In this document: positions 1-8,082 of the stretch, one piece after another | Layout of the letters: every line of letters starts with the position of its first letter | How positions within the stretch are numbered: position 1 is the stretch's first letter | NCBI RefSeq assembly: GCF_036194065.1 | Contig: NZ_CP108095.1 | Coordinates: 744,001-808,000 of the forward strand | Origin: Streptomyces sp. NBC_00239 | GTDB lineage: Bacteria > Actinomycetota > Actinomycetes > Streptomycetales > Streptomycetaceae | DNA: 64,000 nt | Direction: 5' to 3' | Position numbers and translations under genes: made by a program | Notes under the pieces: generated by a model | The model's database searches: none | What the model was told of the DNA's origin: nothing | Seen by the model: only the letters and a program-made list of their open reading frames with translations

Positions 1-405
1 GGCCTGCCAGGCCGTCAGGGCGACCAGCGGCAGGGAGGCCGCCTCCTCGAAGGACAGGTTCGACGGCTTGGCGGCGACCAGGGCGCGGTTCACCGCCACG
101 TACTCGGCGAAGCCCCCGCCGACGCGCGGGTCGACCCGGGAGAAGACCTCGTCGCCGACGGAGAACCCGGTCACCTCGTCGCCGACCGCGCTGACCACGC
201 CGGCGACCTCGCTGCCGATGGCGAGGGGGCCGGGCAGCTCGCCGGCGGCCATGAAGCCCTTGACGATCAGGTGGTCCACCGGGTTGACGCCCGCGGCGCG
301 GACCTCGATCAGCACGTCCTGGGGTCCGACCGCGGGGACGGGGATGTCGGTGACCTGCACCACGTCGGCGACCTGGCCGTACTGGTGGATGACTGCTGCC
401 TTCAC
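1..405 (-). CDS. NADPH:quinone reductase / zinc-type alcohol dehydrogenase family, 3' end outside window
   Basis: The first 135 residues of a medium-chain dehydrogenase/reductase are visible; the C-terminal NAD(P)-binding half lies beyond position 1. The N-terminus (MKAAVIHQYG) and the GroES-like fold segments (PQDVLIEVRAAGVNPVDH, GSEVAGVVSAVG, VGDEVF) are characteristic of zinc-independent quinone oxidoreductases, which reduce quinones or enoyl substrates with NADPH in the cytoplasm. The GTG start is chosen because an AAGGAG ribosome site lies seven bases upstream. It is divergent from a TetR gene, and an inverted repeat between them suggests TetR control. The family call is firm; the substrate is unknown. 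Confidence 0.85.
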   Translation of the reverse strand, partial: MKAAVIHQYGQVADVVQVTDIPVPAVGPQDVLIEVRAAGVNPVDHLIVKGFMAAGELPGPLAIGSEVAGVVSAVGDEVTGFSVGDEVFSRVDPRVGGGFAEYVAVNRALVAAKPSNLSFEEAASLPLVALTAWQA

Positions 406-493
406 GGTGAACTCCTTGATCGGGTTGCTGCCGGGCCGTCCTGATGACGGGCGGGGCCGTGGGCGGTGGCCCTGCCATCGGCAATTCCGGACC

Positions 494-528
494 GCTCGTT
501 CCATAACTTAGCCCGTTCTGGAACGAGC
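494..528. promoter_or_regulatory. Putative TetR operator between divergent genes
   Basis: A perfect 10-base inverted repeat, GCTCGTTCCA (494-503) and TGGAACGAGC (519-528), lies between the quinone reductase and the TetR gene. A second, shorter palindrome, CGTTC-TG-GAACG (514-525), is nested over its right arm, so the CGTTC element recurs with 17-base spacing. That is a common arrangement for TetR dimers that repress a divergent promoter pair. The site is seen directly; binding by the adjacent regulator is inferred. Confidence 0.6.
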
Positions 529-577
529 AGTCAAATACGTGCTGCTTCCGGCCCCCGGGTTCGCTACCGTGGGGTGC

Positions 578-1219
578 ATGGCGAGACCACGCACGTTCGA
601 CGAGGAAGCGGTGCTGAACCGCGCGATGCTCCTGTTCTGGCGCAAGGGCTACGAGGCCACCGCCATGAGCGACCTGGTGGAGGAGCTGGGGCTGGGGCGG
701 GGCTCGATCTACGCGGCCTTCGGCGACAAGCACCAGCTGTTCGTGCGGGCCCTCGGCCGCTACCTGGAGCACCAGACCGGTCTGCTCACCACGGCGCTCG
801 ACGAGGAGGGACCGGTCCTCCCCCGGCTCCGCGCCGTCCTCGACCGGCTCCTCGCCGCCGACGCGGCCTGCGGCAACGCCGGGTGCTTCAGCGTCAACAG
901 CATCGCCGAACTGCTGCCGCACGACGCGGAGGTCGGTGAACTGGCCCGGCGCAGCATGGCGAGCGCCGAGGAGGCGTTCACCGCGCAACTGGAGCGGGCC
1001 GCGCGGGACGGGGAGCTGTCCCCCGCGATCACGCCGCGCGACGGCGCCCGGCTGCTCCAGAACCTGGTCCAGGGGATCCAGATCATGCGCAAGGTCGACC
1101 CCGACCCGGCGCAGGCCGCTGCCTGCCTGGACTCGGCGTTCGCACTCCTGGGCCGCTCGCCCGTGGAAGCAACGTCGGCGCACGCCGCCCCGGCGACCCT
1201 GGCGGCCACCGCCCTCTAG
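578..1219 (+). CDS. TetR/AcrR-family transcriptional regulator
   Basis: A 213-residue cytoplasmic repressor. The N-terminal TetR helix-turn-helix spans roughly residues 8-55 (FWRKGYEATAMSDLVEELG, then GRGSIYAAFGDKHQLF). The C-terminal ligand-binding half is less conserved but contains the usual helical core (LLQNLVQGIQIMRKVD). The ATG at 578 is preferred over an upstream in-frame start because family members begin MARPRxFD. It is transcribed away from the quinone reductase, whose promoter it probably represses. The inducing ligand is unknown, but these pairs often sense electrophiles or quinones. Confidence 0.88.
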   Translation: MARPRTFDEEAVLNRAMLLFWRKGYEATAMSDLVEELGLGRGSIYAAFGDKHQLFVRALGRYLEHQTGLLTTALDEEGPVLPRLRAVLDRLLAADAACGNAGCFSVNSIAELLPHDAEVGELARRSMASAEEAFTAQLERAARDGELSPAITPRDGARLLQNLVQGIQIMRKVDPDPAQAAACLDSAFALLGRSPVEATSAHAAPATLAATAL

Positions 1220-1345
1220 GGGGTGCCGAACCTGCGGGTGTCTCCGGCCGGCACCCGCGCCGTCCGAGCCCCGCGTCCACGCCGTCGAGTCACGGCGCCT
1301 GCCGGGCCGCGCCCGAGAGACGGCGGGGCGGTGGGGCGCCCCGCG

Positions 1346-2008
1346 TCAGCCGGTCCGGCCGTCGTCGGTGAGGGCGTCGGAGGCGAGGGCGTCGTCGGCG
1401 AGGTTGGCGGCGGCCGCGAACAGGCGGGCGCAGCGCCGCGTCATGGCGGCCGGCGTCTGCTCCGGATGCTTCACCCACCAGCGGACGAGCGTGGCGACGA
1501 GGTCCCGCCAGACGTACGTGAGCGCGTCGGCGTCCAGCGGGTCGGTGGAGCCGGTCGTGCGCAGGAGTTCGGCAGTGCCGCCGGCGGCGAGCCGGTCGAT
1601 GGCCGACCAGTACTCCGCGGCCCGGCGCGCGGCCTCGCCGTCGGCCGGCAGGGAGGTGTCGTACAGCACGAACCACGCCTCCCGCCGCCCCTCCAGCGCC
1701 GTGAAGATGTTGTCGAGTACACGCAGCGGGGTCTGGGGGGTGGTCCCGTCCGTGCCCATCGCGGTGCGGATCGTGTCGAGGAGCCGGTCTCCGACGGGGA
1801 CGAGGCAGGCGATGTAGAGGTCCTCTTTGGTGCCGAAGTACTGGTGCAGCAGCGTCTTGGTGACGCCGACGCGCGCGGCGATCGCGGGGAGGGACGCGGC
1901 CGCGTAGCCGCGGGTGCCGAACTCCTCCGTGGCGGCGTCCAACATCTGCTGTCGGCGGTGGTGCCGGGGGACGCCCTTGGTGCCGGCTTTCGAAGGAGGG
2001 GTTGCCAT
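1346..2008 (-). CDS. TetR-family transcriptional regulator
   Basis: A 220-residue TetR protein with the DNA-binding domain at about residues 15-62 (MLDAATEEFGTRGYAAASL, VTKTLLHQYFGTKEDLY). The C-terminal domain carries a WVKHPEQTP-like segment. It is divergent from the FAD-linked oxidase at 2071, and a near-ideal operator sits between the two starts, so it most likely represses that gene and itself. It converges on the other TetR gene with a 126-base gap that shows no convincing terminator. Confidence 0.88.
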   Translation of the reverse strand: MATPPSKAGTKGVPRHHRRQQMLDAATEEFGTRGYAAASLPAIAARVGVTKTLLHQYFGTKEDLYIACLVPVGDRLLDTIRTAMGTDGTTPQTPLRVLDNIFTALEGRREAWFVLYDTSLPADGEAARRAAEYWSAIDRLAAGGTAELLRTTGSTDPLDADALTYVWRDLVATLVRWWVKHPEQTPAAMTRRCARLFAAAANLADDALASDALTDDGRTG

Positions 2009-2025
2009 GCGGCGATATTATCAGT

Positions 2026-2053
2026 AGGTAATTTACCGCAAGGTAAATTACCT
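2026..2053. promoter_or_regulatory. TetR operator upstream of FAD-linked oxidase
   Basis: A 12-base arm AGGTAATTTACC (2026-2037), four spacer bases, and its exact reverse complement (2042-2053). It is strikingly AT-rich in a GC-rich context. It lies 17 bases before the TetR start codon and the same distance before the oxidase start at 2071, so a bound TetR dimer would block both promoters. The site is seen directly; the regulator is inferred from adjacency. Confidence 0.75.
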
Positions 2054-2070
2054 CGACCTCCGGAGCACCC

Positions 2071-3747
2071 ATGGCCGGCACCACCGCACAGCCGACGTCC
2101 CGCACCCGCTCCTGGTGGGGCTGGGGCTGGACGGACGCGCATCCCGACGACGCGGAGTGCACCGCGCTGGGCGCCCTGCTCCCCGGCACCCTCGGCCGCC
2201 CGCTGCCCGTGCCGCGCGTCCGCGACCTGGGCATCGGGAGGCCCGCCGTCGAACCGCCGCGGAGCCTCGCCGCCCTCGTGACCGCGGACCCGGCGGACCG
2301 CGCCGCCCACGCCATGGGGAAGGCGTACCGCGACGTCGTACGGGCGCTGCGCGGGCGCCCCGGCCGCGTCCCCGACCTCGTCGCCCGTCCGGTGGACGAG
2401 CAGGGCGTGGCCGACCTGCTGGAGTGGGCCGGGGACCGGCAGATCGCCGTCGTCCCGTACGGCGGGGGTTCCTCGGTCACCGGTGGAGTCGAGTACCGCG
2501 GCGACGCCCACCGGGCGGTGCTGTCCCTCGACCTGACCGCCATGGGCCGCGTCCTGGAGGTCGACACCGAGGGCCGGGCGGCACGGATCCAGGCCGGCAC
2601 GCTCGGGCCGAGCCTGGAGGGCCAGCTGCGGCCGCACGGCCTCACCTTGCGGCACTTCCCGCAGAGCTTCGAGTTCTCGACCCTGGGAGGCTGGCTCGCC
2701 ACCCGGGCGGGCGGTCACTACGCCACCGGCCGCACGCACATCGACGACTTCGTCCAGTCGATGCGCGTCGTCACCCCGGCCGGCACGAGCGGCTCCTGGC
2801 GGCTTCCCGCCTCCGGCGCGGGCCCCTCCCCCGACCGCCTCTTCCTGGGATCCGAAGGAGCGCTCGGAGTCATCACGGAGGCCTGGGTACGCCTGCAGGA
2901 ACGCCCCCGCCACAAGGCGTCCGCCGCGGTCGCCTTCGCCGACTTCCACGCTGCGCTCCGGGCGGTGCGCGCCCTGGCCCAGTCGGACCTGTCCCCCGCC
3001 AACTGCCGTCTGCTGGACGCCGGTGAGGCCGCGCTGGCGGGCGCGGCGCACGACGGGCGCGCCGTGCTGGTCCTGGGGTTCGAGTCCGCGCACGCACCGG
3101 TGACCGCACTGCTCGAACGGGCCGTGGACCTGGCCCGCTCGCACGGCGGCCGGTACGACGGGACCGGGGGTACGGGGAACGGCACCGGGGGCGGTACGGC
3201 CGGGACCGGCGACCGGGGCGAGGACCCGGGCAGCCGGCACCACCCGGGCCCGGGACCGGCGGGCGACGCGGCCGTGAACGCCTGGCGCTCTGCGTTCCTG
3301 CGGATGCCCTACCTCCGCGACGGCCTCGCCAGGATGGGCGCCGTCGCCGAGACCTTCGAGACGGCGGCCACCTGGGACCGGATCCCCGGCCTGATCGACG
3401 CGGTGCGCACCGAGGTCGGCGAGGCCGCGCGCAAGGCCACCGGCCATCCCGCGACCGTCAACTGCCGGCTCACCCACGTGTATCCGGACGGCGCGGCGCC
3501 CTACTTCACCGTCCTCGCCGCCGGCCGCCCCGGAGCCGAGGACGCCCTCTGGGACGACCTCAAGGCCGTTGCCGTCGAGGTCCTGCACCGCCACCGGGCC
3601 ACCATCACCCACCACCACGCCGTGGGCCGGGACCACCGGCCGGGCTACGACCGCCAGCGCCCCGAGCCGTTCGCCCTCGCGCTGCGGGCCGCGAAGGGGG
3701 CGCTCGACCCGCGGGGGATCCTCAATCCCGGCGTGCTCGTGGACTGA
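2071..3747 (+). CDS. FAD-binding oxidoreductase, alkyldihydroxyacetonephosphate-synthase-like
   Basis: A 558-residue flavoprotein of the VAO/AGPS family. The N-terminal RSWWGWGW, the FAD-binding PP-loop (PYGGGSSVTGGVEY, about residues 130-143), LTLRHFPQSFEFSTLGGW and the C-terminal HHHAVGRDH are all hallmarks of alkyl-DHAP synthases and their bacterial relatives. In eukaryotes the enzyme exchanges the acyl group of acyl-DHAP for a fatty alcohol. The bacterial substrate is unproven, and some relatives oxidise D-lactate or glycolate. A Gly/Thr-rich low-complexity insert lies near residues 365-395. GGAG at 2062 serves as ribosome site. Expression is probably controlled by the divergent TetR protein. 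Confidence 0.85.
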   Translation: MAGTTAQPTSRTRSWWGWGWTDAHPDDAECTALGALLPGTLGRPLPVPRVRDLGIGRPAVEPPRSLAALVTADPADRAAHAMGKAYRDVVRALRGRPGRVPDLVARPVDEQGVADLLEWAGDRQIAVVPYGGGSSVTGGVEYRGDAHRAVLSLDLTAMGRVLEVDTEGRAARIQAGTLGPSLEGQLRPHGLTLRHFPQSFEFSTLGGWLATRAGGHYATGRTHIDDFVQSMRVVTPAGTSGSWRLPASGAGPSPDRLFLGSEGALGVITEAWVRLQERPRHKASAAVAFADFHAALRAVRALAQSDLSPANCRLLDAGEAALAGAAHDGRAVLVLGFESAHAPVTALLERAVDLARSHGGRYDGTGGTGNGTGGGTAGTGDRGEDPGSRHHPGPGPAGDAAVNAWRSAFLRMPYLRDGLARMGAVAETFETAATWDRIPGLIDAVRTEVGEAARKATGHPATVNCRLTHVYPDGAAPYFTVLAAGRPGAEDALWDDLKAVAVEVLHRHRATITHHHAVGRDHRPGYDRQRPEPFALALRAAKGALDPRGILNPGVLVD

Positions 3748-3857
3748 ACGGGCGGGGCGGTGGGCCAAGGGGCCTACAGCGGGGTGCCGGCCGGGGCGGC
3801 CCGGGTCAAGGTGGCCGTGGAGACAGTTCCGCGCAGCCACCGAGGGAGACCTGATCC

Positions 3858-5858
3858 GTGGTCAAGTTCAGATGTGTTCGCTCTCTGGCCGGCGTGCACG
3901 CCGGCGTCGCCATCCTGCTGGCCGGCGCGGCCGGGCCGGCGCAGGCGGCGTCGCCGGCCGGGGCGACGGACTTCCAGCAGGTCGTGGCCGACGCCGCCGA
4001 CGAGTTCCAGGTGCCGGAGGCGGTGCTGCTCGGCGTCAGCCACCAGGCCTCCTGGTGGGAGGGGAACGGGGGGCGGCCCAGCACGTTGGGCGGCTACGGC
4101 CCGATGCACCTCACCGACACCACGGCGGGCCGGGCCTACCCCCACCGCGCCGGTGAGGGCCCCGTCGACTCGACGGGCACCGCGGACCCCTCCGAGCACA
4201 CCCTCAACGCCGCGGCCGAGCTGATCCACGTCCGGCCCGACAGGGTGCGTACGGACGAGAGGGACAACGTCCGGGCCGGCGCGGCCCTCCTGGCCTCCTA
4301 TCAGAAGGAGGCGACGGGGACACGACCGGAGGACCCCGGCCGCTGGTACGCGGCGGTCGCCCGCTACAGCCAGGCCGGCGACCGGGCAGGGGCGGCCGCG
4401 TACGCCGACGCCGTCTACCGGTCGATCCGCACCGGGCTGGTGCGCACCCGCAAGGACGGCCGGCGCGTCGTACTGCCGGCCGACCCCGCGGTCGCACCGG
4501 AGAAGGGCCAGCTGTCGATGCTCCGGCTGCGCCGCGGCATTCCGCGCGCCGCGCAGGCCGAGTGCCCGAAGACGCTCGCCTGCCGGTTCGTGCCGGCAGC
4601 GGCCACGAACTACCAGGTTGCCTCCCGGCCCGGAAACAAGATCAAGATCAACACGATCGTCATCCACGACATCGAGGGCAGCTACCAGGCGGGCGTCAGC
4701 ACCTTCCAGGACCCCGCCAGCGGTGTGTCGGCCCACTACGTCATGAAGTCCGACGGCAGCCAGACCACGCAGATGGTCGCCGACAAGGACATCGCCTTCC
4801 ACGCCGGCAACTACTGGGTCAACATGCACTCCGTCGGCATCGAGCACGAGGGCTTCGCCGCGCGGGGCGCCACGTGGTTCACCCCGGCCACCTACCAGGC
4901 GACCGCCGAGCTGGTCCGGTACCTCGCGCAGAGGTTCGAGGTACCGCTGGACCGGCAGCACGTCATCGGCCACGAGAACGTCCTCACCGCCAGCGCCACG
5001 TCCGTACCCGGAGCCCACTGGGACCCCGGCCCGTACTGGGACTGGAACCGGTTCATGGCCCTGCTCTCCGCACCGGAGAAGCCGGAAAAGCAGGAGAAGC
5101 AGGAGAAGCCTGACGGCAAGGACCGGTGGCACCGCCGCGACACGGTCCGGCCCGGCGAGGCGGTCACCATCGCCCCCGCCTTCGACCGCAACGTCCAGAC
5201 CGTCCAGGTGTGCGGCACCAAACTCGCCGCCGGTGCCGGCCGGCCCACGGCCGGCGGCGCCGCGGGCCGGTCCGCGGCGGCCGGTGGCGGAGCCGCGGTC
5301 GAGTGCGCGCCGCGGACCCAGCCCTCGAACTTCCTCTTCGTGCGCACCGCGCCGCGGCACGACGCACCGCTGTTCCCCGACCCCGCCCTCCACTCCGGCG
5401 GCGCACCGGGCAGCGACGGGATCAGCGACTGGGGCAGCAGCGTCGTCACCGGCCAGCAGTTCGTCGTCGCGGACCAGGACGGGGAGTGGACCGCCATCTG
5501 GTACGCCGGCCGGAAGGCTTGGTTCCACGACCCGCAGGGACTCAACACCGAGCCGGCACCGGGCGCCCGCATCATCCGCCCGAAGCCGGGATCCGCGGCC
5601 GTCCCCGTCTACTCGACCGCCTACCCCCGGCCCGACGAGTACCCGGGCGGCCTGACGCCGTCCACCCAGAAGCCGCTGGGCTTCTACACCCTCCCCCAAG
5701 GTCAGGCGTACGTCTCCACCGCGCCCCCGCAGCAGACCGACGACTTCTTCCGCGCCACCCCCACGCGCGCCGAAACCGTCGTCACCGGAAGCGAGACGTA
5801 CGACGTGATCCAGTACAACCACCGCCTCGCCCTCGTCCGCCACCAGGACACGCAATGA
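3858..5858 (+). CDS. Secreted N-acetylmuramoyl-L-alanine amidase (Amidase_2/PGRP type)
   Basis: A 666-residue exported cell-wall hydrolase. A Sec signal (about residues 1-31, ending GPAQAA) is followed by a lysozyme-like region (VPEAVLLGVSHQASWWEG, GGYGPMHLTD). The zinc amidase domain (about 265-400) has IVIHDIEG, GVSAHYVMKSDG, GIEHEGF and VIGHENV with HWDPGPYW, supplying the zinc ligands of type 2 amidases that cut the lactyl-peptide bond of peptidoglycan. A Lys/Glu/Gln linker and an SH3-like C-terminal half follow. The GTG start is supported by GAGGGAG nine bases upstream. The protein is unusually long for the family because of the two flanking regions. Confidence 0.87.
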   Translation: MVKFRCVRSLAGVHAGVAILLAGAAGPAQAASPAGATDFQQVVADAADEFQVPEAVLLGVSHQASWWEGNGGRPSTLGGYGPMHLTDTTAGRAYPHRAGEGPVDSTGTADPSEHTLNAAAELIHVRPDRVRTDERDNVRAGAALLASYQKEATGTRPEDPGRWYAAVARYSQAGDRAGAAAYADAVYRSIRTGLVRTRKDGRRVVLPADPAVAPEKGQLSMLRLRRGIPRAAQAECPKTLACRFVPAAATNYQVASRPGNKIKINTIVIHDIEGSYQAGVSTFQDPASGVSAHYVMKSDGSQTTQMVADKDIAFHAGNYWVNMHSVGIEHEGFAARGATWFTPATYQATAELVRYLAQRFEVPLDRQHVIGHENVLTASATSVPGAHWDPGPYWDWNRFMALLSAPEKPEKQEKQEKPDGKDRWHRRDTVRPGEAVTIAPAFDRNVQTVQVCGTKLAAGAGRPTAGGAAGRSAAAGGGAAVECAPRTQPSNFLFVRTAPRHDAPLFPDPALHSGGAPGSDGISDWGSSVVTGQQFVVADQDGEWTAIWYAGRKAWFHDPQGLNTEPAPGARIIRPKPGSAAVPVYSTAYPRPDEYPGGLTPSTQKPLGFYTLPQGQAYVSTAPPQQTDDFFRATPTRAETVVTGSETYDVIQYNHRLALVRHQDTQ

Positions 5859-5880
5859 CGCGGCGTCAGGTGCGCGGGGG

Positions 5881-7278
5881 TCAGAGTTTCGTGGCCGCGT
5901 GGACCCGGTTCAGGTGGATGAGGATGTCGTAGGCCCGGCCGATGGCGAGGGTGGGGAGCGGGTCCTTCTTGAAGACCGAGCCGGCCTCGTAGACCGGGCG
6001 CGGGGTGTTCAGCCAGTTGCGGCCGGCTGCGGGCAGGGTCCGCAGGTCGAGGTAGTAGTCGCGGTCGCGGACCCGGTCGAGGGTGTGCTCCTGCATGTCC
6101 GGGGTGGCCGCGGGGACGGTGACCTCGCCCCACGCCCCGCCGAGGGCGGTCGCCGTGAGGAAGGACCCACGGTTGAAGGTGAAGCCGATCGCCGCGTAGC
6201 CCCGGCCGAGGGCGTTGCGCAGGAAGGCGCCCTGCGTCGTGGGGTACATGAACGGGTCGGTGGCCAGGTATCCCACGTGGCCGTTGTGCGCCGAGAGCAG
6301 CACCTTGTCGCCGGTGCGGTGGTGCCACCAGGCGGTGTTGTCGGCCATGACACGGTCGCGGAGGTGTTCGGCGGCGGAGACCGACTCGGGATCGGACAGG
6401 TCGAGGGCGAGGAAGGCGAAGGTCTGGGCGATGTTGCGGGCGTGCTGTTCGGCCCACGCGCCGGACTCGTCGCCGCCCTTGTGCGCGGCGACCAGGTCGT
6501 ATGCCCGCTGGGCGGTGGTGGCGTTGCCGCGGCGTTCCGCGAGGGGCCTGCGGAGGTAGCCGAAGGCGTCGTCGAGGGGGCGCAGGCCCGCGTACAGCGA
6601 TTCGAGGCGCGCGAGGTCCTGGGGACGGCTCGCGCGGACGTACGACACGACCCGGTCGAAGATGTCGTCGCCGAGCCTGGGCGCGCCGACGTCGTTGCCC
6701 ATGAAGTGGACCTTGCGGCCGGGGTGGCGGTCGTTGTGGCGCCGCATCCAGGCGATGAGGCTGACGAACTCCTCGCGCTCCCAGGGGGATCCGATCAGCG
6801 TCTCCTGGGCGATCCGGCGGGCGTCGCCGGCGCCGCCCTGGAGGTATTCGTCGATGCGCAGGCCCGCGGTCCAGCTCATCTCCAGGGCGAAGGTGGTGAA
6901 GCCCTCTCCCTCGACGAGGTGCCGGAAGACGCGCTCCTTCATCGCGAAGAACTCGTGCGAGCCGTGGGTGGCCTCTCCCAGTCCGACCACCTTCGCGTCG
7001 CCGATCATGGCCGCCAGCGCCCGCAGGTCGGCGGTGCGGCCGCCGGGTTCGGTCGACCGCAGCGGGTGGGCGGCGCGCTCCAGCGCGCGCAGCGCTTCGG
7101 CCCGGCGGCGGTGCGTCGCGGCGGCGGGCATGCCGGTCGCGGCGGGACGGGGGGTGGGGGCAGGTGCGGCGGAGGCGGCCGACTCCGGGAGGATCGTGGC
7201 CGCGAGGCCTGCCGTGAGGCCTGCCGTCGCGGTGAGAAGCGTCCGTCGGCCGATCGCCGGCTTGTCGTGCGGGGCCAT
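5881..7278 (-). CDS. Erythromycin esterase-like protein, Tat-exported
   Basis: A 465-residue protein with a twin-arginine signal (GRRTLLTATAG, residues 10-20). The erythromycin-esterase core follows: GEATHG (101-106), FALEM (130-134) with the conserved Glu, and LLSAHNGHVGY with a second conserved His. Ere enzymes hydrolyse the macrolide lactone; many family members in actinomycetes are uncharacterised succinoglycan-biosynthesis-type homologues, so macrolide hydrolysis is not established here. Export would put it outside the cell, unlike cytoplasmic EreA/B. The start is set by GAGGAG eight bases upstream; a longer in-frame extension lacks such a site. Confidence 0.82.
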   Translation of the reverse strand: MAPHDKPAIGRRTLLTATAGLTAGLAATILPESAASAAPAPTPRPAATGMPAAATHRRRAEALRALERAAHPLRSTEPGGRTADLRALAAMIGDAKVVGLGEATHGSHEFFAMKERVFRHLVEGEGFTTFALEMSWTAGLRIDEYLQGGAGDARRIAQETLIGSPWEREEFVSLIAWMRRHNDRHPGRKVHFMGNDVGAPRLGDDIFDRVVSYVRASRPQDLARLESLYAGLRPLDDAFGYLRRPLAERRGNATTAQRAYDLVAAHKGGDESGAWAEQHARNIAQTFAFLALDLSDPESVSAAEHLRDRVMADNTAWWHHRTGDKVLLSAHNGHVGYLATDPFMYPTTQGAFLRNALGRGYAAIGFTFNRGSFLTATALGGAWGEVTVPAATPDMQEHTLDRVRDRDYYLDLRTLPAAGRNWLNTPRPVYEAGSVFKKDPLPTLAIGRAYDILIHLNRVHAATKL

Positions 7279-7492
7279 GCTGAGTACTCCTCGTGCGGTG
7301 TTCCACTGGGAGAAACGATCATGGCCCGGTCCGGGAGCGGGCCGCGATGGGGGCGCCCTCCGTCCCAAGTGGGGGGATAACCCCCGATCCGCCGGGGCGG
7401 TGACCGCCGGGAGCGGCCGGGTGGGCGCGGCGGCCTCCCTGCGCGCACCGCCCGGAACGCGCATCTCCGGAACACGACTCCTCCGGAACGCG

Positions 7493-7526
7493 CACCGCCC
7501 CGGAGCGGTGGGGCTCCGGGGCGGTG
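7493..7526 (-). terminator. Terminator of the cold-shock gene
   Basis: A perfect 14-base stem, CACCGCCCCGGAGC paired with its complement, closes a six-base loop, 15 bases past the cold-shock stop codon. There is no U-tract, as is usual for GC-rich actinomycete terminators. Confidence 0.7.
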
Positions 7527-7540
7527 ACGGACTACGGAGG

Positions 7541-7744
7541 TCAGGCCGCAGTGATGTTCTCGGCCTGCGGGCCCTTCTGGCCCTGCGTGATGTCGAACGT
7601 CACGGCCTGGCCTTCCTGGAGCTCCCGGTAGCCGGTCGAGTTGATGTTCGAGTAGTGCGCGAAGACGTCGGGGCCGCCGCCGTCCTGCGCGATGAAGCCG
7701 AAGCCCTTTTCGGCGTTGAACCACTTCACGGTTCCGCTGGCCAT
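7541..7744 (-). CDS. Cold-shock protein, CspA family
   Basis: A 67-residue single cold-shock domain, the usual length for the family. RNP1 (KGFGFIAQD, residues 13-21) and RNP2 (VFAHYSNI) are intact. It binds single-stranded RNA or DNA as an RNA chaperone or antiterminator. The ATG at 7744 follows GGGAGG at a suitable distance; the longer upstream frame is 5' leader. The gap of over 300 bases before the next gene fits the long 5' UTR typical of csp genes. Confidence 0.95.
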   Translation of the reverse strand: MASGTVKWFNAEKGFGFIAQDGGGPDVFAHYSNINSTGYRELQEGQAVTFDITQGQKGPQAENITAA

Positions 7745-8082
7745 GATGTTGCCTCCCAGTCCGTTGCCGGGATCCGCACCGTGCGGACCCGGAGGTGATC
7801 GCCCTGGTCCGGCACTGCACAGCAAAACGCCCACGCCAGGGCGCGGGCAGGTACTGCGAACCACGACAGCTGGGAGTGACGCTACACGGTGGAATCGCCT
7901 CTCACCAGAGAGCAACAGGTGCGTCTTGAGCGGTGCCTGAGTCTCGCTGGGCCGGACCGCAAGGATCACGCCTGCACACCGGCCGGGCAGACCCTTGACA
8001 ACCAGTCATGCTCCTGACAGGAGTGGCTTCTCGGCTTTCCCACCCACGCACGGCACCACACACCGAAGGGGGCGATCAGCGC
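7745..8082. other. Divergent intergenic region: csp leader and monooxygenase promoter
   Basis: No gene is supported in these 338 bases. The side nearest 7745 would be the untranslated leader of the cold-shock gene. A TTGACA hexamer at 7995-8000 could be a -35 element for the flavoprotein at 8083, but no clear -10 partner is visible. Confidence 0.4.

Noticed and set aside
1471..3840. A 789-codon minus frame across the FAD oxidase
   Set aside because: It spans a divergent promoter and operator and part of another gene; the sense oxidase has definitive motifs.
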